From an uncultured Prochlorococcus sp. (GTDB lineage: Bacteria; Cyanobacteriota; Cyanobacteriia; PCC-6307; Cyanobiaceae): DNA of 64,000 nt. Positions 38,843 to 50,673 of the stretch are shown piece by piece. Numbering within the stretch: position 1 is the stretch's first letter; the number at the start of each line of letters is the position of its first letter. The DNA lies in NCBI GenBank assembly GCA_902519235.1, contig CABYJE010000003.1:1-64000 (forward strand), given 5' to 3'. Below the pieces are notes generated by a model. The model worked only from the letters and a program-made list of their open reading frames with translations, was not told where the DNA came from and did no database searches. The translations under genes were made by a program, and so were the position numbers.

Positions 38843-39901
38843 TTAATCCTTGAGAGTAATTGTTGCACTATCAATATTACTAATAGCATTAGTAACTCTC
38901 TTGAAATCAAAGCCTAATGCTCTTAGAGCATGCCAAAGGTGGCCTTGAATAAAGAAGAAACCAAAGTAGTAGTGAACATTTGCTAACCATGCCCTTGATG
39001 TAAACTCACCATCAGGAAGATCAACAGTATCAATCCAATATGGAGAAATACTAAACTTCAACTCTAGTGGTTCACCAAAATATTCAACAGGATATACAGT
39101 TGTATTCGCTGCACTCCAGAAAGCTGCAATAATAGCCATCCAGCCTATACCGGCTAATGACCAAGATAGAACAGCTTCGGCTGAAAGAAGACCTTTACCT
39201 TTAAACTTAGTAAATTCTCCTACTTGCTTAGTAGCAATATGCCATGCACCACCTGTTATCTCAACAAAAGCTAAGAATGCATGACCACCCATAACCTCTT
39301 CCAGACTATCTATAGTCAAAAAGTCTGTTTGATGATTCCAAATTTTTGCTAAGTTTAATTCGTATTCAACTTGTCTTACAGCACCAATAGCTGGATCATA
39401 AATCCCATGGACTCTGGCCCATTCAACGAAAGCAATAACTGCAAATCCTAAGAAGAGTAGATGATGTCCAAGAATAAATGTCAATTTGTCAGGATTATCC
39501 CATTCAATATTGAATTTTCTTGCTCTAGCAATATCTGAATCTTCTAAATTTCCTGGAAGAAGTAGAGAGTGTAAAAGGCCTCCCGCGGCTAAAACCATAG
39601 AAGAAACTAAGTGTACAATTGCTATCGCAAGTACAGGTTTAGTATCTCCCATTGCAACGCCATTAGCGTCAAACCCTATTCCTAGAGTTGCTAAGTGTGG
39701 AAGAACAATTAAAGGTTGATGACCCATAGGAACACTAGGATCAAATCGTGAAAGTTCAAAAAGGGTGAAAGCACCAGCCCAGAAAACAATTAATCCTGCA
39801 TGAGCTACATGAGCAGCGATAAATTTTCCTGAGCGATTAGCTACACCTGAATTTCCAGCCCACCACCCGTAAGTGGTATCTGGATTACCGTAGGTTTGCA
39901 T
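38843..39901 (-). CDS. pcbA: Divinyl chlorophyll a/b light-harvesting protein Pcb
   Basis: [60 protein letters not shown]. Confidence 0.93.
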   Translation of the reverse strand: MQTYGNPDTTYGWWAGNSGVANRSGKFIAAHVAHAGLIVFWAGAFTLFELSRFDPSVPMGHQPLIVLPHLATLGIGFDANGVAMGDTKPVLAIAIVHLVSSMVLAAGGLLHSLLLPGNLEDSDIARARKFNIEWDNPDKLTFILGHHLLFLGFAVIAFVEWARVHGIYDPAIGAVRQVEYELNLAKIWNHQTDFLTIDSLEEVMGGHAFLAFVEITGGAWHIATKQVGEFTKFKGKGLLSAEAVLSWSLAGIGWMAIIAAFWSAANTTVYPVEYFGEPLELKFSISPYWIDTVDLPDGEFTSRAWLANVHYYFGFFFIQGHLWHALRALGFDFKRVTNAISNIDSATITLKD

Positions 39902-40229
39902 TTAGGAAATGATTAGCTTAAACGTTTTGAGAATACTTTAATTTTCATCAAACAGTTGAATTCACAACAAAATTGTAAAAATTAGTAATCCTAAGAAAAA
40001 AAAATCAATTAATTTACCAGAACGATTAACAATAAAAGAAGTAAGATTTCAACAGTAAAGTTATTGTTAGAGAATAGATTACACATCAATTAAAAAGAGT
40101 TTTAAGTTTAGTTTATTTTTATTAAATTTCTTTTTGCTGACATAAAACGATGTTTTGTTTCATTACATCATGAAGTTTATTGCCTCATTTTCAAACAATT
40201 ATTAAAAAGGGGATAACAGATCAAATATT

Positions 40230-40406
40230 ATGACTACTTCTCAAGGTTCTTCTGGAAAAATTTCACTAGAAATGAAATCTGAAGTGCATTACAAAAAGGC
40301 TGCAAAATCTTACAGAAAATCGCAACAATACATAAAAATGATTAATTTATATCCAACTTTGCAAAACACTCTTATTGAGTGCAAGGATGAAAATCTTATC
40401 GAATAG
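40230..40406 (+). CDS. Small hypothetical protein (58 aa)
   Basis: MTTSQGSSGKISLEMKSEVHYKKAAKSYRKSQQYIKMINLYPTLQNTLIECKDENLIE*; below ORF-track cutoff. Confidence 0.45.
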   Translation: MTTSQGSSGKISLEMKSEVHYKKAAKSYRKSQQYIKMINLYPTLQNTLIECKDENLIE

Positions 40407-40452
40407 AATTCATAAATATCTTTCCAAATTAATTTTCAAAAATATATTATTT

Positions 40453-40686
40453 TTAGGCTGCAATATTTTCGTCTTTTATAAGATAAAAATTATTAATTAC
40501 TTTTTTGCACATATTAATGTTAAAAAGTGCTTTGGGTTTCCAAGGTTTATTCTGACCTTGAGGAGAACTTTTCCAATGAATACCAGGCTTAAGTATTCCA
40601 TTTTCACGGAAATAGGAAAGTTGAATTTCAGTTATTCCTAGTTTTTCCGCGGTGAACTCAGATGAGCTCCATATATCCCCTAACAT
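40453..40686 (-). CDS. Small HTH-like hypothetical protein
   Basis: FTAEKLGITEIQLSYFRENGILKPGIHWKSSPQ. Confidence 0.55.
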   Translation of the reverse strand: MLGDIWSSSEFTAEKLGITEIQLSYFRENGILKPGIHWKSSPQGQNKPWKPKALFNINMCKKVINNFYLIKDENIAA

Positions 40687-40823
40687 TGAATTAGTTAAAT
40701 ATTATTAATCCTTGATAACGCTATTTTTATTTTTTTGAAAGGGGTAAAACTTTTAAATAATTATTAAATAAACAAAAAACCTTGTATTTATTAAGAAAAG
40801 TGATTTGAAAGATTTATATCAAA

Positions 40824-41123
40824 TTAAGAAATATTAAATAAAGAATCTTCATTAATGAATATCTTATCGATACCCTTTCCTTTATTGATGGATTTAAAGT
40901 TAACGTATTCTTCTGTAATAGATTGATTCTTTGAAAGATTGATCCAACCCTTGTGCCAATTTCCGCTATTTATTAATTCTTCGTATGTAGTTGTTAAGTT
41001 GATTTCAGAATCAAGGACAGAAACCATTAAAAAACTTATATTTCCTTTTTCTTTAGTCTCATTAACTAAAACAAAATGTCTCAATCCATTTATGGTTTTA
41101 TTACAAGTCCAGTATTTTTCCAT
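40824..41123 (-). CDS. Conserved hypothetical protein
   Basis: 99 aa. Confidence 0.5.
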   Translation of the reverse strand: MEKYWTCNKTINGLRHFVLVNETKEKGNISFLMVSVLDSEINLTTTYEELINSGNWHKGWINLSKNQSITEEYVNFKSINKGKGIDKIFINEDSLFNIS

Positions 41124-41125
41124 AA

Positions 41126-41419
41126 TTATTTTTTCTTAATATTCCCCTCAGGATTTTTCCCAGATATTTTCTTATATTCATTTCTAATTTCGTCTAATAA
41201 AAGTTTTCTTCTATCCATATAGTTAACAGAATCTTGTTTAGATAAGTTATATCTTTCTTTTTTAGTTAAATTCATCCAGTTATTAAAATTCTTTTTATTG
41301 AAAGTTGTTAATTTTTTAGCATTCAAAACTTTTTGTTTTCTATTTAATTTAAGAAAATTCCTTAAATAAAAAAAAATAAATATAAAAAGAAAAATTATCA
41401 CAAACTTTAAGAGCATCAC
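41126..41419 (-). CDS. Small membrane-anchored hypothetical protein
   Basis: N-terminal TM, basic C-terminus; overlaps the hisS stop. Confidence 0.5.
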   Translation of the reverse strand: MMLLKFVIIFLFIFIFFYLRNFLKLNRKQKVLNAKKLTTFNKKNFNNWMNLTKKERYNLSKQDSVNYMDRRKLLLDEIRNEYKKISGKNPEGNIKKK

Positions 41420-42696
41420 TTCGCAATTAAATTGTTATTTATCCATTTTTCCAATTCATTATCATTCTCAAAAGATATAACCTCTTCTTCATTCCCATTA
41501 CTTGATTGATCAAAGAGCCTTATAATAAATTCACCTTTAACTGCCTCATCATCACCAATTACAATAATACTTTTAGATTTTAGTTTATTTGCCTTTTTAA
41601 ATTGTTTAGAAAATGAGGCTCCACTTAAATCCAACTCAACTATCAAATCATAATTTCTTAATTTTCTAGATAAATCCAAAGCTAAGGATTCAGCAATTAA
41701 GCCTTGATTAATAATATAAATATCAGTATTTCTTGGAACTTCAAGATCTTTTCCCGCTAGTAGAATTAATCTTTCAAGACCAATAGCAAATCCAATTGCC
41801 GGGGTATTTGGCCCTCCCATTTGTTTTATTAAATAATCGTATCTTCCTCCACCACAAACTGTAGCTTGGGAACCTAGAGCTCCACTTGTGATTTCAAAAG
41901 CAGTATGGGTGTAATAATCTAAACCTCTTACTAAATTAAAATTTTCTACATAAGGTATTTTTAAAACCTCTAATTGTTTTTTTAAGTCTGAATATCTGTT
42001 ATGACTTTTTTCAGACAAAAAATCAAATAATCTTGGTGCATTTTTAAGAGCTTTTTTTGTTTGAATATTCTTTGAGTCCAAAATCCTCAAAGGATTTTTA
42101 GTAATCCTATTCTGAGAATCTAAATCTAGAGAATCTTTATTTATTTCTAGCCATTTTAAAAAGGATTTTTGAAAATTTGATCTGTCATTTGTATCACCTA
42201 AAGTATTTATTTCAAGATTGAGTTCTTTAATTCCTAATTTTCCTAAGATATCCCAAGCTAAAGCAATAATTTCAACATCACTTCTAACTGAATCATGTCC
42301 TATAAACTCAACACCTAATTGATGAAACTGTCTTTGCCTGCCTGCTTGAGGTCTTTCGTATCGAAACATAGGACCCATGTACCAAAGTTTTTGAAGAGGA
42401 TTAGACGATATTCCATTTTGTATTAACGCTCGTGCGACTGAGGCTGTTCCTTCAGGTCTTAGAGTGCAAGATCTCCCCCCCCGATCAAGAAATGTATACA
42501 TTTCCTTACTGACAACATCTGTTCCTTCACCAATTCCTCTTATAAATAACTCGGTCATTTCCAGTATTGGTGTCCTTATTTCTTTGATGGATGCTCTTGA
42601 AAGCTGTTCCAATAAAATTTTTTCAACATTTTGCCACTTTATTAATTGATCAGGCAACAAGTCTACTGTTCCTCTTAGATTTTTTAAGTTATTCAA
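41416..42696 (-). CDS. hisS: Histidyl-tRNA synthetase
   Basis: [11 protein letters not shown]..., [22 protein letters not shown]. Confidence 0.95.
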   Translation of the reverse strand: MNNLKNLRGTVDLLPDQLIKWQNVEKILLEQLSRASIKEIRTPILEMTELFIRGIGEGTDVVSKEMYTFLDRGGRSCTLRPEGTASVARALIQNGISSNPLQKLWYMGPMFRYERPQAGRQRQFHQLGVEFIGHDSVRSDVEIIALAWDILGKLGIKELNLEINTLGDTNDRSNFQKSFLKWLEINKDSLDLDSQNRITKNPLRILDSKNIQTKKALKNAPRLFDFLSEKSHNRYSDLKKQLEVLKIPYVENFNLVRGLDYYTHTAFEITSGALGSQATVCGGGRYDYLIKQMGGPNTPAIGFAIGLERLILLAGKDLEVPRNTDIYIINQGLIAESLALDLSRKLRNYDLIVELDLSGASFSKQFKKANKLKSKSIIVIGDDEAVKGEFIIRLFDQSSNGNEEEVISFENDNELEKWINNNLIAK

Positions 42697-42794
42697 AGTT
42701 CTAAAAAATAATTCAAAATTTTTAATTCATCTAGAAATTAATCTTTGATTAGTTATTCTATGAGACAATTTTAATTTAACATTTAGAAAAACTA

Positions 42795-43217
42795 TTGGGA
42801 ATTAATAAAAGTAAAGAGAATCAGCATTGCGGTACAAAACCAAAGAAAATTGCTTTTGGAATTGCACCTCTTGGTATAGTTTCAATAGGCATAGTGCCAA
42901 TGGGAGTAATAAGTATAGGGGTAGTCCCGATGGGAGTATTTTCTTTTGGTGCAGTAGCAATGGGAATAGTCAATTTATCAGTAGTTGGGATGGGAATTAT
43001 CTCTGCCGGTGTTACTACTATGGGAATATGGGAGTATTCACCTAATTCTCATAACAATCATCATAATCATTCCAAACAAATTTCAAATTCAAATAAGGAA
43101 AATACGATTTCAGATCTATTTAACACTAAACAAGAGGCTGAAAAGGCTGCTTCAAAATACGGATGTATTGGAGCACATAAAATGGGTAATAAATGGATGC
43201 CTTGTAAGATGCACTAA
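42795..43217 (+). CDS. Glycine-rich 10-aa repeat membrane-like protein with Cys/His C-terminus
   Basis: PLGIVSIGIV/PMGVISIGVV/PMGVFSFGAV/AMGIVNLSVV/GMGIISAGVT; TTG start; KYGCIGAHKMGNKWMPCKMH end. Confidence 0.65.
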   Translation: MGINKSKENQHCGTKPKKIAFGIAPLGIVSIGIVPMGVISIGVVPMGVFSFGAVAMGIVNLSVVGMGIISAGVTTMGIWEYSPNSHNNHHNHSKQISNSNKENTISDLFNTKQEAEKAASKYGCIGAHKMGNKWMPCKMH

Positions 43218-43247
43218 ATATTTTCCTAGTCAAAAATTTATTAAATA

Positions 43248-44027
43248 TTAATTCAAAATCTCAACTCTAAAATCAAGATTTTTTGCCTCATCAGTAGTTA
43301 ATTTTCTTGACCAAGCTCCTTGCACAGGACTATTCCATGTGAACCCAGCATTTTTAGCTAAAGACCTATCTTCATAACTAACCAAAGCCTTGTATAAAAA
43401 CCTCGGTTCAGTAGCTTTAAGTAAAAGTTCCTCTAAGTTGTCGCATTTTTTGAAGACCTCAGATATATAAAAGCAATCAGATAAAGCTCTATGTAAATTC
43501 CAAACTGGTATTGAAAAAGATAAGGCTAGATCAGTTACTGAAGGTCTTGTTTTTAGTGATTTTTGAAAAGACCAATTAATATCCTCTAAACTACATATCC
43601 ATTTCTTATTAAGCTTAGGCAATCTTCCTTTGCCAAACCATTTCTTATCAAACTCCACATTATGAGCAACGATAAAATCTGAAGAATCAACAAGTTTTAG
43701 AAAGAAATTCAATCCATCTTCCCATGGTTGAGAGATATTAGTTACTTCTGCAGATATACCATTTACATGTTCGGCTTCATTATTATTGACCGGGAATAAA
43801 AATGAGACCTGTGAAAGTACACATTTATGAGATACATCAAACAAAATACAGCCTATCTCTAATACTTCATCTTTATTTTCATCTAAACCTGTTGTTTCAG
43901 TATCAAGAATTAAAATTTTTTCTATTTTTTTATTCTGATTAGCAACACTATGGTCTGATGGATAACTGATATCTTGATCATGAAGAATATCCAATTGATT
44001 TAATTCTTTTTTGTTAGATAGTTCCAA
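43248..44027 (-). CDS. 3'-5' exonuclease, DnaQ/RNase T-like
   Basis: ILILDTETTGLDENKDEVLEIG, FIVAHNVEFDKKWF. Confidence 0.82.
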   Translation of the reverse strand: MELSNKKELNQLDILHDQDISYPSDHSVANQNKKIEKILILDTETTGLDENKDEVLEIGCILFDVSHKCVLSQVSFLFPVNNNEAEHVNGISAEVTNISQPWEDGLNFFLKLVDSSDFIVAHNVEFDKKWFGKGRLPKLNKKWICSLEDINWSFQKSLKTRPSVTDLALSFSIPVWNLHRALSDCFYISEVFKKCDNLEELLLKATEPRFLYKALVSYEDRSLAKNAGFTWNSPVQGAWSRKLTTDEAKNLDFRVEILN

Positions 44028-44143
44028 TTAGCTGAAAACTCTTTCATTTATCTTGACGCATTTAATAAAAATTTCTCTTAAATTAATATAAATTAAGAAA
44101 CATGATTAGAAAATAATTTTGAAACATTTTTAGTTTATGAAAG

Positions 44144-44866
44144 ATGACTTATACAAAATATCAATTTAATAATTTTTGTTATTGGCCTTCAAATCCTAAA
44201 AAAATTGTGGAATTTATTGGTGGAAGTTATCTAGCTTCTAAACCAGATTTAACTTATAGAAGATTCATTGAGAGTTTAATTAATAAAAACTATGCAGTAC
44301 ATGCGTATAAATACACTCCACAATTCGATCACCAACAACTTGCTATTAAAGCATGGAGGGATTTCAAGAATTGCCGAATATCTTTATCCAAGAGAATAGG
44401 AGCATCAATTCCTTCAATAAGAATTGGTCATAGCCTAGGCTGCAAACTTCATCTAATTTCCCCAGATGGCGGAAGAAATTGCGAAAAATTCATATCAATA
44501 AGTTTTAATAACTTCAGTGCTAACAAATCTATTCCATTATTGAAACAAATTTCTCAAAAATTAGAATTCCAAAGTGAATTCAGTCCAAGCCCTGAAAGAA
44601 CTTTGCGATTAATTCAAAAAACATATAATCAAAAAAATAACTTTCTAATAAAATTCAACTCAGACGAATTAGATCAAACAGATAAATTATTTTCTTGTCT
44701 GAAAGCAAGAAAAGAAGATAATTCTAAGGGGGTAATGTTAAAAGGTACACACACTATAATTGCAAGCGCAGGACTAAGAGAAAATTTTTTGGGAGACTGG
44801 GCCGATGATGAATTCAAAAGAAATACTATAAAAAAAATTTCCAATTTAATTGATGAATCTGATTAG
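44144..44866 (+). CDS. DUF1350-like alpha/beta hydrolase-type protein
   Basis: [25 protein letters not shown] ... [14 protein letters not shown]. Confidence 0.7.
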   Translation: MTYTKYQFNNFCYWPSNPKKIVEFIGGSYLASKPDLTYRRFIESLINKNYAVHAYKYTPQFDHQQLAIKAWRDFKNCRISLSKRIGASIPSIRIGHSLGCKLHLISPDGGRNCEKFISISFNNFSANKSIPLLKQISQKLEFQSEFSPSPERTLRLIQKTYNQKNNFLIKFNSDELDQTDKLFSCLKARKEDNSKGVMLKGTHTIIASAGLRENFLGDWADDEFKRNTIKKISNLIDESD

Positions 44867-46845
44867 GATAATTCTTTCAGCTTTTCCAAAACAGAACTAT
44901 CTTCAAGAGTACTTATATCACCGCTAATTTTTTCTCCAGCAGCCAAAGATCTTAAAATACGCCTCATAATTTTTCCACTACGTGTTTTAGGAAGAGAGTC
45001 AGAAATTATAATCTTTTCAGGCTTTGCAATAATTCCAATTTCATTAACAACATGTTTCTTTAGATCCTCTACTAATTCTGAAGAACCGTTCACGTCTTTC
45101 TCTAGAGAAACAAAAGCAACTATAACTTCACCTTTTAAATCATCTTTTTTGCCAACGACTGCAGACTCTGCAACTGATTTATGACTTACCAAAGCAGATT
45201 CTATTTCCATTGTTCCTAGCCGATGTCCTGAAACACTTATTACATCATCAACTCTTCCCATAATCCATATATATCCATCTTCATCAATGCGTGCTCCGTC
45301 TCCAGCAAAATAAACATTTTTTTCTCCTTTAAAGGAAATATATTCCCAATAACTCTCCAAATATCTATCTGAGTTTCCGTGAATTGTTCTCATCATTCCT
45401 GGCCAAGGTTTTTTAATAATTAAATAGCCTCCCTCGTTCTCCTTAACCTTATCTCCATTCTTATCGACAATTTCAACTTCGATTCCTGGTAGAGGGAAAG
45501 TAGCTGAACCTGGCTTTGTAGCAACGACTCCAGGCAAGGGACTTATCATGACACCACCAGTCTCAGTTTGCCACCAAGTATCAACAATAGGGCATTTATC
45601 TCTACCAATAACATCCTTGTACCAGATCCATGCTTCAGGATTAATTGGTTCTCCAACTGTGCCCAAAAGTCTGAGACTTTCCAAATTATATTTATCAGGT
45701 ATTTCACGCCCAGACTTCATAAATGCTCTTATTGCAGTTGGTGCAGTATAAAAAATAGAAACCTTATATTTTTCAACAATTTCCCAAAAAGCTCCTAGAT
45801 TTGAGGGTCTTGGCACTCCCTCATACATTAAGGTTGTAGCACCATTAGATAAAGGCCCATAAACTATGTAACTATGACCTGTAATCCAACCAACATCAGC
45901 AGTACACCAGTAAATATCGTCATCTTTTAAGTCAAAAATCCATTTAAATGTCAAATGGGACCAAAGATTGTAACCACCTGTAGTGTGAACGACACCTTTG
46001 GGCTTTCCTGTAGAGCCTGAAGTATAAAGAATAAAAAGTCTATCTTCGCTATTCATTATTTCTGGTTCACAGTGCTCTTTTTGATCTTTTAATAATTCGT
46101 GCCACCAAAGATCTCTATCATTAACCATCGAAATATTTTTTTGGGATCGTTGAACAACAACTACTTTTTCAACAACTTTATCTGCCCCACTTTCAATGGC
46201 CGCATCGACTGCTTTCTTAAGTTCAATCACCTTATCTTTTCTAAAGCCACCATCAGCAGTAATAACAAATCTGGCGTTTCCATCAATTAACCTATCTTTT
46301 AGAGCTTCTGAAGAAAATCCTCCGAAGACAACTGAATGAGGAGCGCCAATTCTTGCACAAGCTAACATCGCAAACATCGCTTCAGGAATCATAGGCATAT
46401 AAATACATACCAAATCTCCTTTTTTTACCCCAATTGCTTTTAATGCATTAGCTGCTTTACATACCTCTTTTAGAAGTTCTTCGTAAGTATATTTTTTGCT
46501 ATCTCCGGGTTCACCTTCCCATATAAGTGCAGTCTTTCCTCCAAGCCCTCGCTTAATGTGTCTATCTAAACAGTTATATGTAATATTGAGTTTCCCTTCT
46601 TTAAACCATTTAAAAAAGGGTTCATTATCTGTATCTAATACAGTTTGAAATGGCTCAAACCAATCTAATTCAGATTTTGCAAAAGATTCCCAAAATTGAA
46701 TAGGATTATCTGAAGCTTGCTTTTTTAGACTTAATAGTTCTTCTTTAGAGCTAATATTTGAGTTTTCTAAAAATTTTTTTGATGGAGGGAAAATTCTTTT
46801 TTCTTCAAGTATGTTATTGATTGAATTTTTTTTATCTAATGACAT
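44863..46845 (-). CDS. acs: Acetyl-CoA synthetase
   Basis: [40 protein letters not shown]. Confidence 0.95.
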   Translation of the reverse strand: MSLDKKNSINNILEEKRIFPPSKKFLENSNISSKEELLSLKKQASDNPIQFWESFAKSELDWFEPFQTVLDTDNEPFFKWFKEGKLNITYNCLDRHIKRGLGGKTALIWEGEPGDSKKYTYEELLKEVCKAANALKAIGVKKGDLVCIYMPMIPEAMFAMLACARIGAPHSVVFGGFSSEALKDRLIDGNARFVITADGGFRKDKVIELKKAVDAAIESGADKVVEKVVVVQRSQKNISMVNDRDLWWHELLKDQKEHCEPEIMNSEDRLFILYTSGSTGKPKGVVHTTGGYNLWSHLTFKWIFDLKDDDIYWCTADVGWITGHSYIVYGPLSNGATTLMYEGVPRPSNLGAFWEIVEKYKVSIFYTAPTAIRAFMKSGREIPDKYNLESLRLLGTVGEPINPEAWIWYKDVIGRDKCPIVDTWWQTETGGVMISPLPGVVATKPGSATFPLPGIEVEIVDKNGDKVKENEGGYLIIKKPWPGMMRTIHGNSDRYLESYWEYISFKGEKNVYFAGDGARIDEDGYIWIMGRVDDVISVSGHRLGTMEIESALVSHKSVAESAVVGKKDDLKGEVIVAFVSLEKDVNGSSELVEDLKKHVVNEIGIIAKPEKIIISDSLPKTRSGKIMRRILRSLAAGEKISGDISTLEDSSVLEKLKELS

Positions 46846-46940
46846 TAAATAAATCTATGCATAATAAACTTAGTCGAAAAAATTATGATTTAAAAAAATT
46901 TTAATATTAATTAAGCTGGAATAATTTATTTTTAATATTT

Positions 46941-47912
46941 CTAATAAATACGGCTGAGAACAAATTCTGGGAGAGCCAGCAAAGCTCTCTTGTACTCCGA
47001 ATCAGGAAGCCAGGCTATAGCTTCTTTAGAAAGCATTGCAAAATCCTCAGCTAGTTTTCTAGAACTTTCGATAGCATTTGAATTCATAATGATACTAAGA
47101 GCATCATCTAAATCATCTTTTTCAGCAAGTTCTCTGTTTATAAGAACTGATAATTTCTTATCTTCTTCTAAGGCATATAAAACTGGCGCAGTAAGATACC
47201 CACTTGCAAGATCACTTACCGCAGGTTTTCCAAGTTGTTTATCGTTTCCAGTAAAGTCAAGTATGTCATCAACAACTTGAAATGCTAAACCAATATTTTT
47301 GCCAAAATCGTACAAAGAGTTCAATTTTTCATCAGTAATCCCACTCAAAACTCCAGCGGCCTTACAACTATTTGCTATTAATGATGCTGTTTTACAATAG
47401 CTTTTATTGATGTATTTGGAAAAAGATTGAGCCGAATCAAATCTATTTAAATTTTGTTTGATTTCTCCTTCTGCTAAATCCATTATCACTCTACTGAGTA
47501 ATTTGACTACATCTACATTATCAAGATTTGCTAGGTGCCAACTTGCTTGAGCAAATAAAAAGTCACCCGCTAGAACAGCTACTCTTGTATTAAATCTACT
47601 ATGTACTGTATCTACTCCTCTTCTCGTGGATGCCTCATCAACAACATCATCATGAACTAATGAAGCTGTATGAATCATCTCAGTTATTTCAGCAAGCCTC
47701 TTATGTTTATTTGTCAAAGAAAATTCATAGGATATTGCTTTTGATATTAATAAAACAATACCTGGTCTCAGTCTTTTTCCCCCAGCGCTAAAAAGGTGTT
47801 CCGCTGCAGCTTGAAGAATTGGATGACCAGCTCCTATTAAATTTTTCAGTTCTAAAATAAGATCATCAAGATCATTTTCAACTGGTTGTAGTAGCTTTGT
47901 TACTGTATTCAT
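46941..47912 (-). CDS. Polyprenyl (solanesyl) diphosphate synthase
   Basis: GGKRLRPG, LVHDDVVDEASTRRG, FQVVDDILDF. Confidence 0.92.
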   Translation of the reverse strand: MNTVTKLLQPVENDLDDLILELKNLIGAGHPILQAAAEHLFSAGGKRLRPGIVLLISKAISYEFSLTNKHKRLAEITEMIHTASLVHDDVVDEASTRRGVDTVHSRFNTRVAVLAGDFLFAQASWHLANLDNVDVVKLLSRVIMDLAEGEIKQNLNRFDSAQSFSKYINKSYCKTASLIANSCKAAGVLSGITDEKLNSLYDFGKNIGLAFQVVDDILDFTGNDKQLGKPAVSDLASGYLTAPVLYALEEDKKLSVLINRELAEKDDLDDALSIIMNSNAIESSRKLAEDFAMLSKEAIAWLPDSEYKRALLALPEFVLSRIY

Positions 47913-47939
47913 GTTTGACCTCTCATATATATTAAAGAA

Positions 47940-48734
47940 TCAAACATTACTTCGGAGGTTAACCAACCTAATTTCTTTATTAATTCCAAGCCAAAGTTTT
48001 ACTTTTTTAGAAAACTTATCGCTTTCGGAAGTAACATAAAATTTTACATTTTCGAGGGAAATACTCTCATAGTGGTCAGTTTTTGGAATAGTAAAAAATT
48101 TATTAAATTTTTTTATCAATGCTTCCGATGGATCAATAATTTTTATATTTGAGTTTATTTTTTTTCTTAAAAAGTCATAAATCAGCGGATAATGACTACA
48201 TCCGAGTATTAATTCTTCAATATTTTTACTTAATAGTGGTTTTAAATACAAATCAGAAAGATTATTTAATTTTAAAAAATCAAGCTTTTCTTTTTCAATT
48301 TCTGATACAAATTCTGGACATTCTTTTTGAAATATTTTCAAATTATGCTTTTTAGAGTTAATAGCTTTTTTGTAATATGAAGATCTAACTGTTGTTTGCG
48401 TTGCTAAGACACCAATTATTTGCTTATCAACTATTTCAGATACAGAGTTTATAAGATCAAAACAAGGAATTCTTAAGTTTTTTTCTAGAATATCAAGTGC
48501 ACATGCATTTGTAGTGTTACAAGCTATTAAAAGGGCATCTAAATTCTTATCTTCAAAAAAATAGCAAATCTCTTTAGCAATTAATCTTATTTCTTTAAAA
48601 TTTTTATTCCCAAAAGGGATTCTTTTTGTATCCGCCAAATAAAAAACTTCTACATCTTTACGAGTTTTTAGTAAAGAATTAAGGATAGTAAAACCACCTA
48701 TACCACTATCAAATATACCTATTTTAAGCTTCAC
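47940..48734 (-). CDS. murI: Glutamate racemase
   Basis: IGIFDSGIGGFTIL, LLIACNTTNACAL, LILGCSHYPL. Confidence 0.93.
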   Translation of the reverse strand: MKLKIGIFDSGIGGFTILNSLLKTRKDVEVFYLADTKRIPFGNKNFKEIRLIAKEICYFFEDKNLDALLIACNTTNACALDILEKNLRIPCFDLINSVSEIVDKQIIGVLATQTTVRSSYYKKAINSKKHNLKIFQKECPEFVSEIEKEKLDFLKLNNLSDLYLKPLLSKNIEELILGCSHYPLIYDFLRKKINSNIKIIDPSEALIKKFNKFFTIPKTDHYESISLENVKFYVTSESDKFSKKVKLWLGINKEIRLVNLRSNV

Positions 48735-49816
48735 CCTATTTTGTAAAGATATTCAAGAATGCCTTTTGCGATTGCATAAGCTAATCTTTTACGATGGGTT
48801 GATTTTTCTAATCTTCTTGCATCTAATCTTCCTGTTAAAAAACCAATTTCCACAAGCACCGCTGGCATCCTAGTATTTTTAATTACATAAAATCTACCTT
48901 GTTTAACTCCTCGATCAGGACTACCAGGTGAAACTCTAAGAATTTGTTTTTGAATTTTTTTAGCAAGATATTTACCTTTCCAACCTCTATAGTAAAAGGT
49001 TTCTAACCCATTAATATCCCTTCTTTTACCTCTTGAGGCATTTGCATGAATACTTACAAAAATATCTGCATCCATATTGTTAGCGAAGGAAACTCTAGGA
49101 GGTAAATCCAAATCAACTTCGTTTTTTCTAGTTAACCTTACTCTGACACCTTTCTCAGAAAGTAATTTTTTTACTATTTTGGAAACCTCCAAAACAACAT
49201 CAGTTTCCCTAATACCTGCAATACCTACTGCTCCTGGATCAGGACCTCCATGCCCTGGATCGATAACAACCAAAAATTTATTTCGTTTTACTTCTGGTAA
49301 TTTTAAATAATTAGAATTTCTTTTCTTATTATATATTGAGTTTTGTTTTGATTTAATATCTCCTTTTCTCTTAACAACTAAACCTTCACCAATCTTTTTA
49401 AATGAATATTTGGGGGCAAATAGTTTAATTCTCCACCTGTTTTGATCTAAGCCAACCATTCGCCAAGTCAAAGGTTTCAAATAAGTCTCTTCATTAAATT
49501 CAATTACTAGTCTTGTTTTACCAGGAATTGGTTTACCTAATCTAATTTCTTTTATTGGGCCATTACCTTTTATTGATCTAGGATTTTTTAATTCTCCGGG
49601 AAAATCTATCCAGAATCTATCTCCAGATATTTGGTTAGCCTTTTGAAAATATGCTTTTAAATTTGTGTTTGTCTTAGTTCTTAATTCTAAAACCCCATTT
49701 TCTTTTATAGCCCATGCTGCAAGAGCACTTGAAGATTTAACTGGAGGGATTGCAGAATTTAAAAATAAAAAAACCGATAAATAACGAACAAGTTTATTAT
49801 CTAAAAACCTTATCAT
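48731..49816 (-). CDS. N-acetylmuramoyl-L-alanine amidase
   Basis: VIDPGHGGPDPGAVG, FVSIHANAS, AVLVEIGFLTG. Confidence 0.92.
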   Translation of the reverse strand: MIRFLDNKLVRYLSVFLFLNSAIPPVKSSSALAAWAIKENGVLELRTKTNTNLKAYFQKANQISGDRFWIDFPGELKNPRSIKGNGPIKEIRLGKPIPGKTRLVIEFNEETYLKPLTWRMVGLDQNRWRIKLFAPKYSFKKIGEGLVVKRKGDIKSKQNSIYNKKRNSNYLKLPEVKRNKFLVVIDPGHGGPDPGAVGIAGIRETDVVLEVSKIVKKLLSEKGVRVRLTRKNEVDLDLPPRVSFANNMDADIFVSIHANASRGKRRDINGLETFYYRGWKGKYLAKKIQKQILRVSPGSPDRGVKQGRFYVIKNTRMPAVLVEIGFLTGRLDARRLEKSTHRKRLAYAIAKGILEYLYKIG

Positions 49817-50643
49817 TAGTTTGAAAACAATTTGTTTTTTCTATGTTTAAGGCTTGGCATCTGCTCCCTAATTTTCTTTACTCTTTCTTTATCTGCAGGT
49901 GCGATTGCAGCTCCCTGAGTTTTCCCCGCGTCAGACAAAACTGTACCCCATGGGTCAATTACCATTGCATGGCCATGACTTTGCCTTCTGCCGTAATGAA
50001 CCCCCGTTTGAGCTGGAGCAACTACATATGCTGTATTCTCAATTGCTCTTGCTTGTAACAAAATTTGCCAATGATCTTTTCCAGTAAATGCGGTAAAAGC
50101 TGCAGGAATCATAATTAGCTCTGCCCCATTTGAAGACAAGTATCTATAAAGTTCAGGAAATCTAACGTCGTAACAAATCGATAATCCTATTTTGCATAAG
50201 CCTGGAACTTCTACAACAGGTGGGTACTCCTCCCCAGATAAAATTGTAGATGATTCTTTATATAAATTTCCATCTGGCAAATCAACATCAAATAAGTGAA
50301 TCTTGTCATATTTTGCAAGAATCTGTCCATCCTTCCCAAATAGTGCTGACCTATTAAAAGTATGAGTGTCATCACCTGCAGGAACCGGATACCCTCCTCC
50401 CAAAAGAAATACTTGATATCTTTGCGACATAGTTTTGAGGAAATTTGTACACTTCACTGACAGTTCAGAAGCCAATGTAAGTTTTTCATCATCTCCTCCT
50501 AAAAAAGCAAAATTCTCAGGCAATCCTATTAACTCAGCACCTCTTCTAGCGGCTAGTTCAATCTGTTCTTCTGCTTCAACAAAATTTGCATCAACATTCG
50601 AAGTACTCGTAATTTGCAATGCAGCAACCAAAAAATCAGTCAA
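49816..50643 (-). CDS. Carbon-nitrogen hydrolase (Nit1-like)
   Basis: ELIGLPENFAFLG, IGLSICYDVRFPELYR. Confidence 0.92.
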   Translation of the reverse strand: MTDFLVAALQITSTSNVDANFVEAEEQIELAARRGAELIGLPENFAFLGGDDEKLTLASELSVKCTNFLKTMSQRYQVFLLGGGYPVPAGDDTHTFNRSALFGKDGQILAKYDKIHLFDVDLPDGNLYKESSTILSGEEYPPVVEVPGLCKIGLSICYDVRFPELYRYLSSNGAELIMIPAAFTAFTGKDHWQILLQARAIENTAYVVAPAQTGVHYGRRQSHGHAMVIDPWGTVLSDAGKTQGAAIAPADKERVKKIREQMPSLKHRKNKLFSN

Positions 50644-50673
50644 GGCTTTACTCCAAGTGAACCAATTAGTAAT

